Source: Loktanella sp.
GTDB taxonomy: Bacteria; Pseudomonadota; Alphaproteobacteria; Rhodobacterales; Rhodobacteraceae
Direction of reading: 5' to 3'
Length of the DNA stretch: 64,000 bases
Assembly (NCBI GenBank): GCA_017390475.1
Contig: JAFPBO010000031.1
Location: forward strand, 206,154-270,153
Shown here: piece after piece, positions 34,418 through 44,339 of the stretch
Numbering within the stretch: the first letter of the stretch is position 1
Layout: each line of letters begins with the position of its first letter
Notes under the pieces: model-generated
What the model was told of the DNA's origin: nothing
Databases searched by the model: none
What the model saw: the letters and a program-made list of their open reading frames with translations, nothing else
Program-made: the position numbers and the translations under genes

Positions 34418-34524
34418 GGGATATCCTGTCGTGTTGACCAATACCTAATGACCCCGGTGCCACCTGACCAGTGGCAGAACATGTGCGTCACCGCACGACG
34501 ATGTTGCACCGGCGCAGGCTCTGA

Positions 34525-37500
34525 TCAGTAGTCGCGCTCAAAGAACACCCCGACAGATGTGCCACCATCTTGATCGACCCCGCCTTTGGCCACGATTTCA
34601 TCGGTGATATCAAGGTTCAGGTTGATTTCTGTGTCGCCGCTGCTGCTGACCGTCACATCTGTATAGACATTCTCTGACAGATAACGTCCCGCGCGGACGG
34701 CAGCATTTCCGTCATCGTCAGTGGTTACGTCAAAATCATCCAGGCCAAAGTTCTGCCTTAGCTGATCCATCACCCCGCCACCGCCACGCCCGGCCAAAGT
34801 ACTGATTGCCGCAGCCAGTTGAACCGCCTGCAACGGGCTGATGCTTTGTAGATCACGGCCAAAGATCAGCTGTGACAGTACTTCATCCTGCGGCAGATCT
34901 GGCACAGATTGGAACGTCACCTCGGGTTCGCTTGCCGGACCTTCGACGATGATGCTGATCTGAGTGCCGCCCGCGCTTTGGGTGGTGGCGACAAGCCGGA
35001 TATAGGGTTCAAAATCCCCCTGTAGCGTGGCACTGCCCTCGGTCAGATCGAAACGTTGTTGCAGAATGTCGATGCGCCCGCGCAACAGCTCAAATCGCCC
35101 GACGGGGATTACATTGGCGCTGGTGCCGCCGATGGTCAGTTGCCCGCCAAGTTCAGCGTCAAGGCCCCGGCCCCGGATGAAAATCCGCGATGGTGCATCG
35201 ATGACTATATTCAGAGGAAAGGCCGCATTTGAGCTACCTCCATTGCCGCCCGATGCTTCTGCCCCATCGGGCAACAATCCCGCACGCGCCAGTGTACGCC
35301 GCACCTCTGCCGAGGGGCGCTGATGCGCGACCTCCGGCAAGCTGCCAAGCGTGCTTATACTTGATGACGGCACCTGCACATCGGTCTGGCCCAATCCCAA
35401 TTGGCCATCGATCCGTGCACCGCCTTGTAGCGGCCCTTGCAGAGTCACCACGCCGCCGATGGTCGTACGATAGAGTTCGGGATCCTGCAGCACCACGTCA
35501 GTCAATTGCACAGTCACATTGGCATTATTCGCACCACTCAGCCCGATCGGGCCATTTATCGCTATCGCGCCACCACCTTCGACGTTGGAGCGCAGATCAA
35601 TTTGCGCGCTGCCATTGTTCAGCCGGATCGCACCGGTGATCCCGCTCAGCGCCTGTGCCAACCCAGGGTCAGCCAGACGACCATTGGCAAAGGTGACCTG
35701 CCCACTTAACGCATCCAGGCCCGGCTCGCCTTGGGCGCGCAAGTCGAAATTCGCGGTCCCGCTCAACCGGCGGGGTTCAATCGCATTGTTGACAAGGCCC
35801 AACGGTGCCGATCCGACGATATCCAGATCCAGTTGCCCCGATTGTGCTACATTTCCGCGCACCTGCGCTGTCAGCCCGCCGGGGCCAGTACCGGTGGCAT
35901 CAACGCCCCAATTACCTGCATCATCCAATGAGGCTGCGCCTGTCGCCCGCACCGGCCCGCTGATCTGATCCGTCAACAGCCCGATATCACGCAAACTGGC
36001 GTTGAACCGCCCCTGCCCCACACCAGCATTGCCATTCAAAGCGCCCACAACCGATACTTGCGGCGTCGAAATTTCCAGCGTGCGCAACGACAACACCCCA
36101 TCAGCCTGACCGACATCGGCATTGATCCGCCCGGTTCCCGCCAGCAGTGCGTCGGCGGTCGGATTACCGACGCCAAGGTTTTCACTACGCAGGTTAATTC
36201 TTGCGTCAAAGGCGCTGAGATCCGGCAAGAGGTTACCGGCGGCGGACAGCTCAATACTCCCCCGCACCGGCTGGCCGATCAAAGCGGCATAGGCGGAAAG
36301 ATCGGCTACCTGCGCTGACAGATCGCCGGTGATGGCATAGTCAGCAGATGCATCGGCCACGGTCGCATCCAGGCGCAATTCGGTTCCAGGGCCGTTGATT
36401 TGCAGAACAGTGCCGGTTTCACCCTCTTGCGTCGGGTTGGCGTTCAAAGTCAGGCTGAGCGGTCCGGTCAGGGTGCCGTCCACGACACTGGCATCGGGGA
36501 TAAGCAGAGCCAGATCAGCCGTGATCGGCCCTTCAAGCTGCAGATCAGCCGTGCCGCGCATATCCAGCGCGGGTGTCTGCACCGACAGGTCAGTCAGACG
36601 CAGGCTAGTGTCACCGGTACGTTCCATCGCAATGGCCAATTGCCCGGCCCCGGCCAGCAGCGGATCGAGCTGATCAATGCCGGTTACAAGGTCTTGCGTG
36701 TCGCCGGAAACATCTAGTGTAAAGCGGGCGGCATCGCTCAGCACAACACCCCGTACATTCAAAGCCACGGCCCCGGCCAGCGGCCGCCCCGCGACACCTG
36801 CATAGCGCGACAGATCTGTCACATCGGCAGCAAGATCGAAATTGATCGTCTGGCCGTCCTCAGGCACTGGCACCACAGTGCCTGTTGTCTGGTAACTGGC
36901 CGCAGGTCCCGTGCCGGAAAGGTCAAAGGTAATCTGGCCCGTGTCTGACATTGTCACCTGACCGGTCGTGGTTGCCGGGCCTTGCAGGTCCGGCAACACC
37001 AGCGCAAGATCGCGCAAGGATGCGGTTACTTCGGCTTCAGACCCGGCACTGGTCAGAGTCACTGCTGCTGTCACCTCCGCCGCATCTGTCGCGATGGCAA
37101 AGCCTTCAAGGCGAGTGCCTTCAGTATCGCGCACCAGATCGGCAACCAATGTCCCGGCCCCAGCCAGAACCGCATCGGCCTGTTCAACGCCGACACGCAA
37201 ATCATTTGTCACACCGTCCAGCACGATGTCGAACAAACCGTCCAACGGGGTCAGATCGGCGGTAATGTCAAAAGACGCATCGCCGCCCAGATCCTGGCCC
37301 AACAGCGTTGAAAAACGTTCAAGCCCAGCAACCTGCATCGCGATTGTGGCATCGGTCTGAAACCCAGCTGTTGGCCCCGCGACCAGCGCCCGTGCGTCGA
37401 TATCAACGCCTGCACCGGACAGGATCAAACGGGAGATTTCTGTCGGGGCTCCTTCGACACGATTCAGGACCAGGGCACCGGTGATGGAATCGCCCAAAGC

Positions 37501-38787
37501 CTCGGCTGCACCGGTATCATCCAGCGCTAACCCTTCGGCACCATAGGTCAGATCGGCCGTGAAACGGCCCACTGCGTCACCTTCACCCGATTGCAGCAGA
37601 CCGCCACCACGCAGGCCGAGGCTGTCAATCGATAGGCCGGGCCGGGCCAGCCCGGTCACTGTCAGGTCCATCAACCAGTCATCGGATGACGCCCGATCAT
37701 AAGCTAAATCCAGCGACACATCATCGACAAAAGTTCGCGGTCCGGGCAATGGCAACAGCACAGGCTCGGCCCCGTCAGACACGATACCGCCGGTGATCTG
37801 GATCGTTTCGGGCCAGCCCTGTGGCCCGATCAGCACACCTCCCCGCAGGTTGACGCGCCCAGCCTCCAGCACGATCACGGGGACGTTGATGCTGCCGTCG
37901 TCCATCTGGGTCAACGCGACACGCAACGCCGCCTCATTGCCAAAAAATTCCTGATATTCTGCAGCAAACAGGGCCGAGATGTCGCCGCCGACATCCAGTT
38001 GCACCTGCCGCGCGCCGTCCACATTTGCGAGTGCGAACGTGCCGGTCAGCCGGTCCTGCCCGTCAGTCGCCAAGGCAAGGGTTGCGGCAAAATCATCCAG
38101 CGGCGCATCGCCTTCGACGGTCAGCTTGACAGAGGGGCGGTCCGGCAGATCGAGCAGACGCGCCGCGATGCCGTCCGGCCCTTCTTCAAGGTTCAGCAGA
38201 AGGGCGAGTACCCGGCTGTCATTGGCATAGCTACCGTCGATCTGGAAAACGCCTTCTTTCCCATCGAGCCTTGTGGCCAGCACATCAGCCTGGCCTTCAC
38301 CGCTCGCCAGGGCCGCCGATCCTGACAGGCTGACGACAACGGGTTCACCCAAGAATGACTCGTTCAGTTCGATACGGTCGATCTGCAATACCCCCAGCGA
38401 CACGCTGACCGGCAGTTCAGGCAGCGAAAACGGCTGCGCTTCTGGCGACGGACCAGAGCTGTCCGAAATCGGGGCACGATCCACGATCACCCGGCCTGCG
38501 CGCAGCTGCTGCACGTTGATCGCTCCGCGCAAAAGCGATGTCCGGTTCCATTGCAGCACCAGATCTTCCAATGTCAGCCAGACGCCATCGGCATCGGCAA
38601 TGGTCATCTGGTCGATCCGCGCCTCTGAGCTCAGCGCGCCACGAAAACCGGTGATCGTGACGGTGCGGTCGTCGCCAGACAGATTGCTTTCAATCAGATT
38701 GGTTAGGTAACCACGGTCGTCGTCTTCGGATTGCGCCAGCGCAGCCACAGGCAGGAACAGCAGGATAATCAGGCAAAAAAATCTCAA
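34525..38787 (-). CDS. tamB: Translocation and assembly module protein TamB
   Basis: This very large (1420-residue) inner-membrane-anchored periplasmic protein has one N-terminal signal/anchor and long repetitive beta segments, forming the lipid-conducting groove of the AsmA/TamB family. The C-terminal DUF490 domain is clear: FPLNIVIDAPSRIFIRGRG, then LSQLIFGRDLQSISPLQAVQ. The start is TTG at 38787, overlapping the TamA stop (TTGA), which couples translation of the pair. With TamA it supports outer-membrane protein and lipid assembly. Confidence 0.94.
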   Translation of the reverse strand: MRFFCLIILLFLPVAALAQSEDDDRGYLTNLIESNLSGDDRTVTITGFRGALSSEARIDQMTIADADGVWLTLEDLVLQWNRTSLLRGAINVQQLRAGRVIVDRAPISDSSGPSPEAQPFSLPELPVSVSLGVLQIDRIELNESFLGEPVVVSLSGSAALASGEGQADVLATRLDGKEGVFQIDGSYANDSRVLALLLNLEEGPDGIAARLLDLPDRPSVKLTVEGDAPLDDFAATLALATDGQDRLTGTFALANVDGARQVQLDVGGDISALFAAEYQEFFGNEAALRVALTQMDDGSINVPVIVLEAGRVNLRGGVLIGPQGWPETIQITGGIVSDGAEPVLLPLPGPRTFVDDVSLDLAYDRASSDDWLMDLTVTGLARPGLSIDSLGLRGGGLLQSGEGDAVGRFTADLTYGAEGLALDDTGAAEALGDSITGALVLNRVEGAPTEISRLILSGAGVDIDARALVAGPTAGFQTDATIAMQVAGLERFSTLLGQDLGGDASFDITADLTPLDGLFDIVLDGVTNDLRVGVEQADAVLAGAGTLVADLVRDTEGTRLEGFAIATDAAEVTAAVTLTSAGSEAEVTASLRDLALVLPDLQGPATTTGQVTMSDTGQITFDLSGTGPAASYQTTGTVVPVPEDGQTINFDLAADVTDLSRYAGVAGRPLAGAVALNVRGVVLSDAARFTLDVSGDTQDLVTGIDQLDPLLAGAGQLAIAMERTGDTSLRLTDLSVQTPALDMRGTADLQLEGPITADLALLIPDASVVDGTLTGPLSLTLNANPTQEGETGTVLQINGPGTELRLDATVADASADYAITGDLSAQVADLSAYAALIGQPVRGSIELSAAGNLLPDLSAFDARINLRSENLGVGNPTADALLAGTGRINADVGQADGVLSLRTLEISTPQVSVVGALNGNAGVGQGRFNASLRDIGLLTDQISGPVRATGAASLDDAGNWGVDATGTGPGGLTAQVRGNVAQSGQLDLDIVGSAPLGLVNNAIEPRRLSGTANFDLRAQGEPGLDALSGQVTFANGRLADPGLAQALSGITGAIRLNNGSAQIDLRSNVEGGGAIAINGPIGLSGANNANVTVQLTDVVLQDPELYRTTIGGVVTLQGPLQGGARIDGQLGLGQTDVQVPSSSISTLGSLPEVAHQRPSAEVRRTLARAGLLPDGAEASGGNGGSSNAAFPLNIVIDAPSRIFIRGRGLDAELGGQLTIGGTSANVIPVGRFELLRGRIDILQQRFDLTEGSATLQGDFEPYIRLVATTQSAGGTQISIIVEGPASEPEVTFQSVPDLPQDEVLSQLIFGRDLQSISPLQAVQLAAAISTLAGRGGGGVMDQLRQNFGLDDFDVTTDDDGNAAVRAGRYLSENVYTDVTVSSSGDTEINLNLDITDEIVAKGGVDQDGGTSVGVFFERDY

Positions 38788-40559
38788 AACGCTTGTCCTA
38801 TTCCGATATAAACCTGCACGCTTCCGCCGGCGTCATCGCCGCTGGCCGGTGTGCCGACATCCAGACGGATCGGGCCGATCCCCGTGTTGTAGCGCGCACC
38901 AATGCCAGCCCCCGCGTGCCAGTCACCGTTTTCGCCGGGCACGGCCGTTTCGCCGATATAGCCGACGTCATAGAACCCGACGAGTGACAGGTTATTGCGG
39001 ATCGCATAGCGCGCTTCCAATTGCGCACCCACAAAAGACGTACCACCTGTGGTGATGACATCGGTCCCTTGCAGTGTATCGACGCCCAGAGATTGATAGG
39101 GCTGTCCGCGCACAGTGCCGCCACCACCGGAAAAATACAGAAAGTCGGCCGGCGCATCGCCGATACCGGCGCCCACCAGACTGCCGACCATACCACGCGC
39201 GGCCAGCGTCAGCCCGTCATCTTCACCAAAACTACGGTAGACCCGCGCATCGCCATAGATGCGTGCCCCGTTCAGATCGCCGTCGATACTGGCAAAGGGC
39301 GTCAGCCGCCCATCCAGATAATAACCCGAACTTGCATTGGTCGACACATCGCGGCGGTCCAGCGTGGCCCGCAAAGGCAGAATCAGAAGCGTATAGTCAC
39401 GCTCGCCCAGCGCGGATTCTTCGCGGGCGGTCAAAACACCGATCCCGGCCTGCACCGTCAACTCGTCAGTCAGGTATCGGGTCAGACCCGTTTCAATCTC
39501 AAACTTATCAATCAGGAATGTGGGCTCATCCTGCCGCGAAACCTCCGCATTGATATAGAAATCAGTATCAGGGTTGAAGGTAGCCGGTCGGCTGAAACTG
39601 CCGCGCAGGCGATAATCGGTACCGCCGGTTTCACCGTCGATGCCAGAGACACTGGCGTCGACTCGCAGCCTTTCCGCGCCGCCGAGCAGGTTGCGGTGCA
39701 ACCAGAAAGTAGACACTGCCACCCCCTCGGTCGACGACAGCTCGATGCCAAAACCAATCCGGCGCAGCGCGGCCTCGTTCAACTGAGCACGCACGGGGAT
39801 CGTCTCATCCGGCCCCGGCGCGTCGCCGATACGCAAAGCGGCGCTGTCGAAGGTCCCGGTGCGGCGCAGGCGGCGTTCGGCGGCATCGACAGCGTCAGGG
39901 GAGTAAATCTCGCCCACCGGCAACCCGGCAATTTCGCGCACACGTTCCGGGCGGACCCGTTCATTCCCGGACACGTCCAGCTCGCCGAAACGCAGTTGGG
40001 GGCCTGGGTCTATGCCGACGGTCACGTCAAGCTTTTGATCCGTATGACGGGCCACGATCTGCTGTCCGTCGATACTGGCCAACGGAAAGCCAAGATCCCG
40101 CCAGGCGCTGACACCGGCATTGGCGGCGGTCCTGATCTCACCCGCCCGGGCGCGCTCAGTCGGCGCCAGATTGGCAGGTAGTTCGGCCTCTGGCGGGACC
40201 GGCGCGATGGACACGGCACCAAAGGTGAAGGCCGGGCCAGATTGGACCGTGATGACCACGTCGTTAATGGCGGAAGTCACTGCCAATGGCGAAATATTGG
40301 CCGCTTCCGCCCCATCGACCGTGATCGAGACCGTGCCAGCATAATAACCTTCGGCGTATAATGCTGTCAGCAATCGGCGATAATCCGCGCGGGCGGCGGC
40401 AACATAGTCCTGTGGGGCGGCGGCCTCGTCGAGGGCGAGCAGCAACGACGCGTCAGTCAAGGGGCCTTGCGCAGCGTCTGCAACCAGCCTGACCTCTTGC
40501 GCGGCGACCATACCAGCCCCTAAAACAAGGGCTGTCGTCATCCACAGGTTTGTTTTCAC
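38784..40559 (-). CDS. tamA: Outer-membrane assembly factor TamA (Omp85 family)
   Basis: This 591-residue Omp85 protein has a signal (LWMTTALVLGAGMVAAQ), POTRA repeats (roughly 30-260) and a C-terminal barrel with the Omp85 segment FSGGGGTVRGQPYQSLG; it ends QVYIGIGQAF. The start is taken as GTG at 40559 with GAGGG upstream; an ATG at 40577 lacks a ribosome site. It works with TamB, encoded immediately downstream with a 4-bp overlap. Confidence 0.92.
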   Translation of the reverse strand: MKTNLWMTTALVLGAGMVAAQEVRLVADAAQGPLTDASLLLALDEAAAPQDYVAAARADYRRLLTALYAEGYYAGTVSITVDGAEAANISPLAVTSAINDVVITVQSGPAFTFGAVSIAPVPPEAELPANLAPTERARAGEIRTAANAGVSAWRDLGFPLASIDGQQIVARHTDQKLDVTVGIDPGPQLRFGELDVSGNERVRPERVREIAGLPVGEIYSPDAVDAAERRLRRTGTFDSAALRIGDAPGPDETIPVRAQLNEAALRRIGFGIELSSTEGVAVSTFWLHRNLLGGAERLRVDASVSGIDGETGGTDYRLRGSFSRPATFNPDTDFYINAEVSRQDEPTFLIDKFEIETGLTRYLTDELTVQAGIGVLTAREESALGERDYTLLILPLRATLDRRDVSTNASSGYYLDGRLTPFASIDGDLNGARIYGDARVYRSFGEDDGLTLAARGMVGSLVGAGIGDAPADFLYFSGGGGTVRGQPYQSLGVDTLQGTDVITTGGTSFVGAQLEARYAIRNNLSLVGFYDVGYIGETAVPGENGDWHAGAGIGARYNTGIGPIRLDVGTPASGDDAGGSVQVYIGIGQAF

Positions 40560-40680
40560 GTCGCGCCCTCGGAACATTTTTCATCAACTTGTCAATAGAC
40601 CTACCTCATGATCAGCTCGGTGGCCAATCACAACCCGCAACGCATGCAGGTGAATTTGGTTCGATGCCGCAGAAAGCCGT

Positions 40681-41394
40681 CTATCCGGCAGGATACGCAG
40701 CAGCATGTCGGCTCTGCTCGTCCCGCCGACGAAAATCATTCAACAAGCTCACGCGTCTTGGCCGGAAACTGTCGCCATTTTCATATACGGAGATGATGCG
40801 GTAGACATGGAAAACGCGGAAGTCCTGCCGCAACAGGCAATGCGCCAGCAGCATCAGCGTATTGTCGCTGTAAGACAGGCCCAGCGGCCAGATCTCGCGC
40901 TCTGTGGTGTGATCATTCATATCCAGATAGCGGATGGTCAAGCTGCGTTCATCCCAGCAGGCGTGGCGCAACAGGTTCAGATCAACCGCGACCGGGGGTC
41001 TGTTGGCTGTCTTCCGCCAGCTGCGCATGATCGAATGCGACGCCTGCCGCGCCTGTTTGTCAGGCAAAGTGGCAATGATCCGGCTCAGCGCATCCTGCCC
41101 CGCGCGCAACAATTCCGCATCCCCTATCTGCGCCAGTCCGCCCATTGCCAACATCAACGCCTCGATCTCTAGACGGGAAAAGCTTTGCGGCGGCAATGCC
41201 GGGTCTTCGGTCAGGATGTAGCCAACACCCGCCGCGCCATCGATCAAAGCCCCACCTGCCCTCAGCGTCGCGATGTCGCGGTAAAGCTGGCGTTGCGAAA
41301 TCCCCGTTTCCTCGGCCAGCCTTTGCGCCGTAACAGGCGCGGGCAGCCGCCGCAGGGCGTCCATCAATCGCATCAAACGGTCGGTCCGGGCCAT
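40681..41394 (-). CDS. YafY-type regulator with HTH and WYL domains
   Basis: This 237-residue regulator has an N-terminal DeoR-like helix-turn-helix (LAEETGISQRQLYRDIATLR, about residues 26-45) and a C-terminal WYL domain (RSLTIRYLDMNDHTTEREIW, then PLGLSYSDNTLMLLAHC). WYL domains often bind nucleic-acid or small-molecule effectors. It is divergent from the glutathione S-transferase gene with only 68 bp between, so it likely controls it. The ATG at 41394 is preferred to 41448. Confidence 0.87.
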   Translation of the reverse strand: MARTDRLMRLMDALRRLPAPVTAQRLAEETGISQRQLYRDIATLRAGGALIDGAAGVGYILTEDPALPPQSFSRLEIEALMLAMGGLAQIGDAELLRAGQDALSRIIATLPDKQARQASHSIMRSWRKTANRPPVAVDLNLLRHACWDERSLTIRYLDMNDHTTEREIWPLGLSYSDNTLMLLAHCLLRQDFRVFHVYRIISVYENGDSFRPRRVSLLNDFRRRDEQSRHAAAYPAG

Positions 41395-41462
41395 TAGCTG
41401 CTGCCGTATTCTGTCAGGATGGCTCCGGTATAGCGAGAGCGGCAACATAAAGCGAGGTTCCT

Positions 41463-42059
41463 ATGCCCATTCTTTACCATTCACCCAATTCCCGCTCATC
41501 CTCTATCCTCACGCTGATCGACGAATTAGGTGCGGATATCGACATCGTCGAGGTCACGATCCCCCGTCAGGACGGGTCGGGCGCGCCAGACCCACGCAAC
41601 CCGCATCCTGAAAAGAAAGTGCCCTATCTGGTCGATGGCGACGATAAAATCCGCGAACGCGGCGCAATCATCCTACACCTGACCGACAGCTATCCGCAGG
41701 CCGGGCTTGGCCCGGTGCATGGCGCGCCGGGGCGAGGCGCGTATCTGTCATGGCTGTTCTATTATCAGGGTGTGATGGAGCCGGTGATCCTCACGCAATG
41801 GGCACAGGTCGATCACCCGGTGATCAAGGCAGGCCTGGGCGATTTTGCCACCATGACCAAGCAATTATCATCCGGGTTGCAAGACCAGCCATATCTGCTG
41901 GGCGACGGCTATTCCGCCGCTGATCTGCTGTGCAGCAGCCCGTTCATCTGGTTCCCGGAGGCGACGCCGGATGATCCGGCGATCAAATCGTGGGTGCAAC
42001 GCTGCCGCGACCGTCCTGCCGCAATCAGAACGGCAAAGCGGGAAGGGGTAGCCACCTAA
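41463..42059 (+). CDS. Glutathione S-transferase
   Basis: This 198-residue cytosolic GST has a thioredoxin-like N-terminal half (about 1-75, with SPNSRSSSI and KKVPYLVDGD) and a helical C-terminal half with the N-capping region YSAADLLCSSPF. The substrate class is not known. It is divergent from a WYL-domain regulator and ends 7 bp before the convergent truA stop. Confidence 0.87.
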   Translation: MPILYHSPNSRSSSILTLIDELGADIDIVEVTIPRQDGSGAPDPRNPHPEKKVPYLVDGDDKIRERGAIILHLTDSYPQAGLGPVHGAPGRGAYLSWLFYYQGVMEPVILTQWAQVDHPVIKAGLGDFATMTKQLSSGLQDQPYLLGDGYSAADLLCSSPFIWFPEATPDDPAIKSWVQRCRDRPAAIRTAKREGVAT

Positions 42060-42066
42060 GCGCTTG

Positions 42067-42834
42067 CTAGCCAAACGGGTCAATCGGATATCGTACCGCC
42101 GCAAGGTAAAGCCCCTGCGGCGGGGACACCGGCCCACAGGCAGCGCGGTCGCGCGCCGCCAGCGCGCGAGCCACGTCGTCCGGCTGCCAAGCCCCTGCAC
42201 CGACGCGTTCCAATGTGCCGACAAAACTACGTACCTGGTTATGTAGAAATGACCTGGCCCGGACGTGAAACCGGTATTCGGTACCGACGGCGCGCGGCAC
42301 GACTTCAATGCGTAACTCATCCAGCGTTTTGACCGGGCTTTTCGCCTGGCAGATTGATGACCGGAAGGTCGTGAAATCATGGCATCCGATCAGGTGATCC
42401 GCGCCTGCCTGCATCGCCTGCGGATCAAGCTGGTGATTGACGCGCCACATCTGTCCCGCTTCTGACGTCAGCGGCGCACGGCGGGCGATCAACCGGAACA
42501 GATAGCGCCGTTCCAGCGCGTCAAACCGCGCGTGCCATTCGTCGGCGACGACCGCGCAAGCAAGGATCGCAACCGGCGCAGGCTTCAGATGGTAATTCAA
42601 CGCCTCTGACAGCCGAAACGGGTCCCAGTCGCGGGTCAGATCGCAATGCGCCACCTGCCCTGTCGCATGGACCCCGGCATCGGTGCGCCCGGCGGCGGCG
42701 ATGGTATGGGGGCCGGGTTCGAGTTTCGTCAAAGCATCCTCGATGGCGCCCTGCACCGACGGGTGATCATTCTGCCGCTGCCAACCGGCAAAAGGGGCAC
42801 CATGATATTCAACAAGAAGGGCATAACGCGGCAT
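42067..42834 (-). CDS. truA: tRNA pseudouridine(38-40) synthase
   Basis: This enzyme converts uridines 38-40 of the tRNA anticodon arm to pseudouridine. The catalytic Asp is in [15 protein letters not shown] (about residue 52). Further family features are [15 protein letters not shown] and [13 protein letters not shown]. The length (255) is normal, and ATG 42834 is the only sensible start. Confidence 0.95.
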   Translation of the reverse strand: MPRYALLVEYHGAPFAGWQRQNDHPSVQGAIEDALTKLEPGPHTIAAAGRTDAGVHATGQVAHCDLTRDWDPFRLSEALNYHLKPAPVAILACAVVADEWHARFDALERRYLFRLIARRAPLTSEAGQMWRVNHQLDPQAMQAGADHLIGCHDFTTFRSSICQAKSPVKTLDELRIEVVPRAVGTEYRFHVRARSFLHNQVRSFVGTLERVGAGAWQPDDVARALAARDRAACGPVSPPQGLYLAAVRYPIDPFG

Positions 42835-42929
42835 CCGTCCCGATTAGGCGGCGGCGTCAGCAAAATCAATCCCTACACATATCGCATCGCTGTGCTTATC
42901 TGTCTGTGAACACATGGAAAGGTCCCGCC

Positions 42930-44339
42930 TTGGTTATCGCCGCAATCGCCGATCACATCACACGCCGCGTCGAAGACGTGACCAGCGCGCTGACCGCCCC
43001 TTTCAGCGACACGGTGATCCGGCTGGGCGTGACGGGTCTGTCGCGGGCGGGCAAGACGGTGTTCATCACCTCGCTGGTCGCGAACCTGCTGGACCGGGGC
43101 CGGATGCCGCAACTGACTGCCGCCAATGGTGCGATACAGGCGGCGTTTCTGCAACCGCAGCCGGATGATACTGTGCCGCGTTTTGCCTATGAAACCCATA
43201 TCGCCCGGCTGACCGCCCCCGACCCAAGCTGGCCGCAAGGCACAAGGCAGATCAGCGAATTGCGCCTGTCCTTGCGGGTGCAGCCAAGCGGGTTGTTGTC
43301 AGGGCTGTCAGGGCCACGCACAATCCATATAGATATCGTGGATTATCCCGGCGAATGGCTGCTGGATCTTGGCCTGCTGGACCTAGGCTATGCGCAATGG
43401 GCCAAGGCCGCACTGGCGCGCGCCAAAGGCAGACCGGGCGGCGATGCCTATCTCGCCATGGTGGGCCATACCGATCCCCAAACCGCTTTTGATGAACCGC
43501 AGGCACAGGCGCTGGCCGCCAGTTTCACCGCCCATCTGAATGCATCGCGCGAGGCGGGCTTTTCCGATTGCACCCCCGGTCGCTTTCTTCTGCCCGGCGA
43601 TCTGGCCGGATCGCCCGTGCTGACCTTCGCGCCTTTGCCCGGCGACAGTTTCGCGCGCAAGTCACTGGGGCGCGAGATGGAACGCCGTTTTGACAGCTAC
43701 AAGGCGCATGTCATCCGCCCTTTCTTTCGCGATCATTTCGCCAAGATCGACCGGCAGATCGTGCTGGTCGATGTGCTGGGCGCGATCCATGCCGGTCCCG
43801 CCGCGCTAGAGGATCTGCGCCGCGCCATGGCCGCCGTGCTGGGGGCTTTCAAACCGGGGCGCAACGCCTCCCTGACGCGGATTTTCCAAGGGCGGCGGGT
43901 CGAGAAGATCCTTTTTGCCGCGACCAAGGCCGACCACCTGCACCACAGCCAGCACAAACAACTGACCGCGATCACCGAGGCTTTGCTGCGTGACGCCCGC
44001 GACCGGGCCGATTTCGCCGGGGCACAGACCGCAGCCATGGCGATCGCCGCCCTGCGCACCACCGTGGAAGATACGGTCGATCATCGCGACGGCCCGCTTG
44101 ATGTAGTGCGCGGGCGCTTGCTGGATGGCGGCAAGCAGGCAGCCTTCTATCCCGGCAAATTGCCTGATGATCCAGCCCATCTGTTGGCACCTGCGCGCGA
44201 AGGGGCGGGAAAATGGCTGGATGCCGATTACAGCGTGATGAATTTCGCACCCGCGCGGCTGACCCTGCGCCCCGGTGACGGGCCACCGCATATCCGGCTG
44301 GATAAAGCGGCGCAGTTTCTGCTGGGGGACAGGTTGTGA
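42930..44339 (+). CDS. YcjX-family stress-related GTP/ATP-binding protein
   Basis: This protein of about 469 residues belongs to the YcjX/DUF463 family of P-loop proteins, with Walker A GLSRAGKT near residue 40 and the family block DYPGEWLLDLGLLDLGYAQW. Its function is unknown; in enterobacteria it is induced with stress operons. The start is set at TTG 42930 because GGAAAGG lies 7 nt before it; a GTG at 42906 in the same frame has no ribosome site. It overlaps the YcjF gene by 4 bp. Confidence 0.88.
   Translation: MVIAAIADHITRRVEDVTSALTAPFSDTVIRLGVTGLSRAGKTVFITSLVANLLDRGRMPQLTAANGAIQAAFLQPQPDDTVPRFAYETHIARLTAPDPSWPQGTRQISELRLSLRVQPSGLLSGLSGPRTIHIDIVDYPGEWLLDLGLLDLGYAQWAKAALARAKGRPGGDAYLAMVGHTDPQTAFDEPQAQALAASFTAHLNASREAGFSDCTPGRFLLPGDLAGSPVLTFAPLPGDSFARKSLGREMERRFDSYKAHVIRPFFRDHFAKIDRQIVLVDVLGAIHAGPAALEDLRRAMAAVLGAFKPGRNASLTRIFQGRRVEKILFAATKADHLHHSQHKQLTAITEALLRDARDRADFAGAQTAAMAIAALRTTVEDTVDHRDGPLDVVRGRLLDGGKQAAFYPGKLPDDPAHLLAPAREGAGKWLDADYSVMNFAPARLTLRPGDGPPHIRLDKAAQFLLGDRL

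Noticed and set aside
34458-34476. TGCCAC/GTGGCA stem between the hemerythrin gene and tamB
   Set aside because: Six-bp stem without T-run; such short pairs are common in GC-rich DNA.
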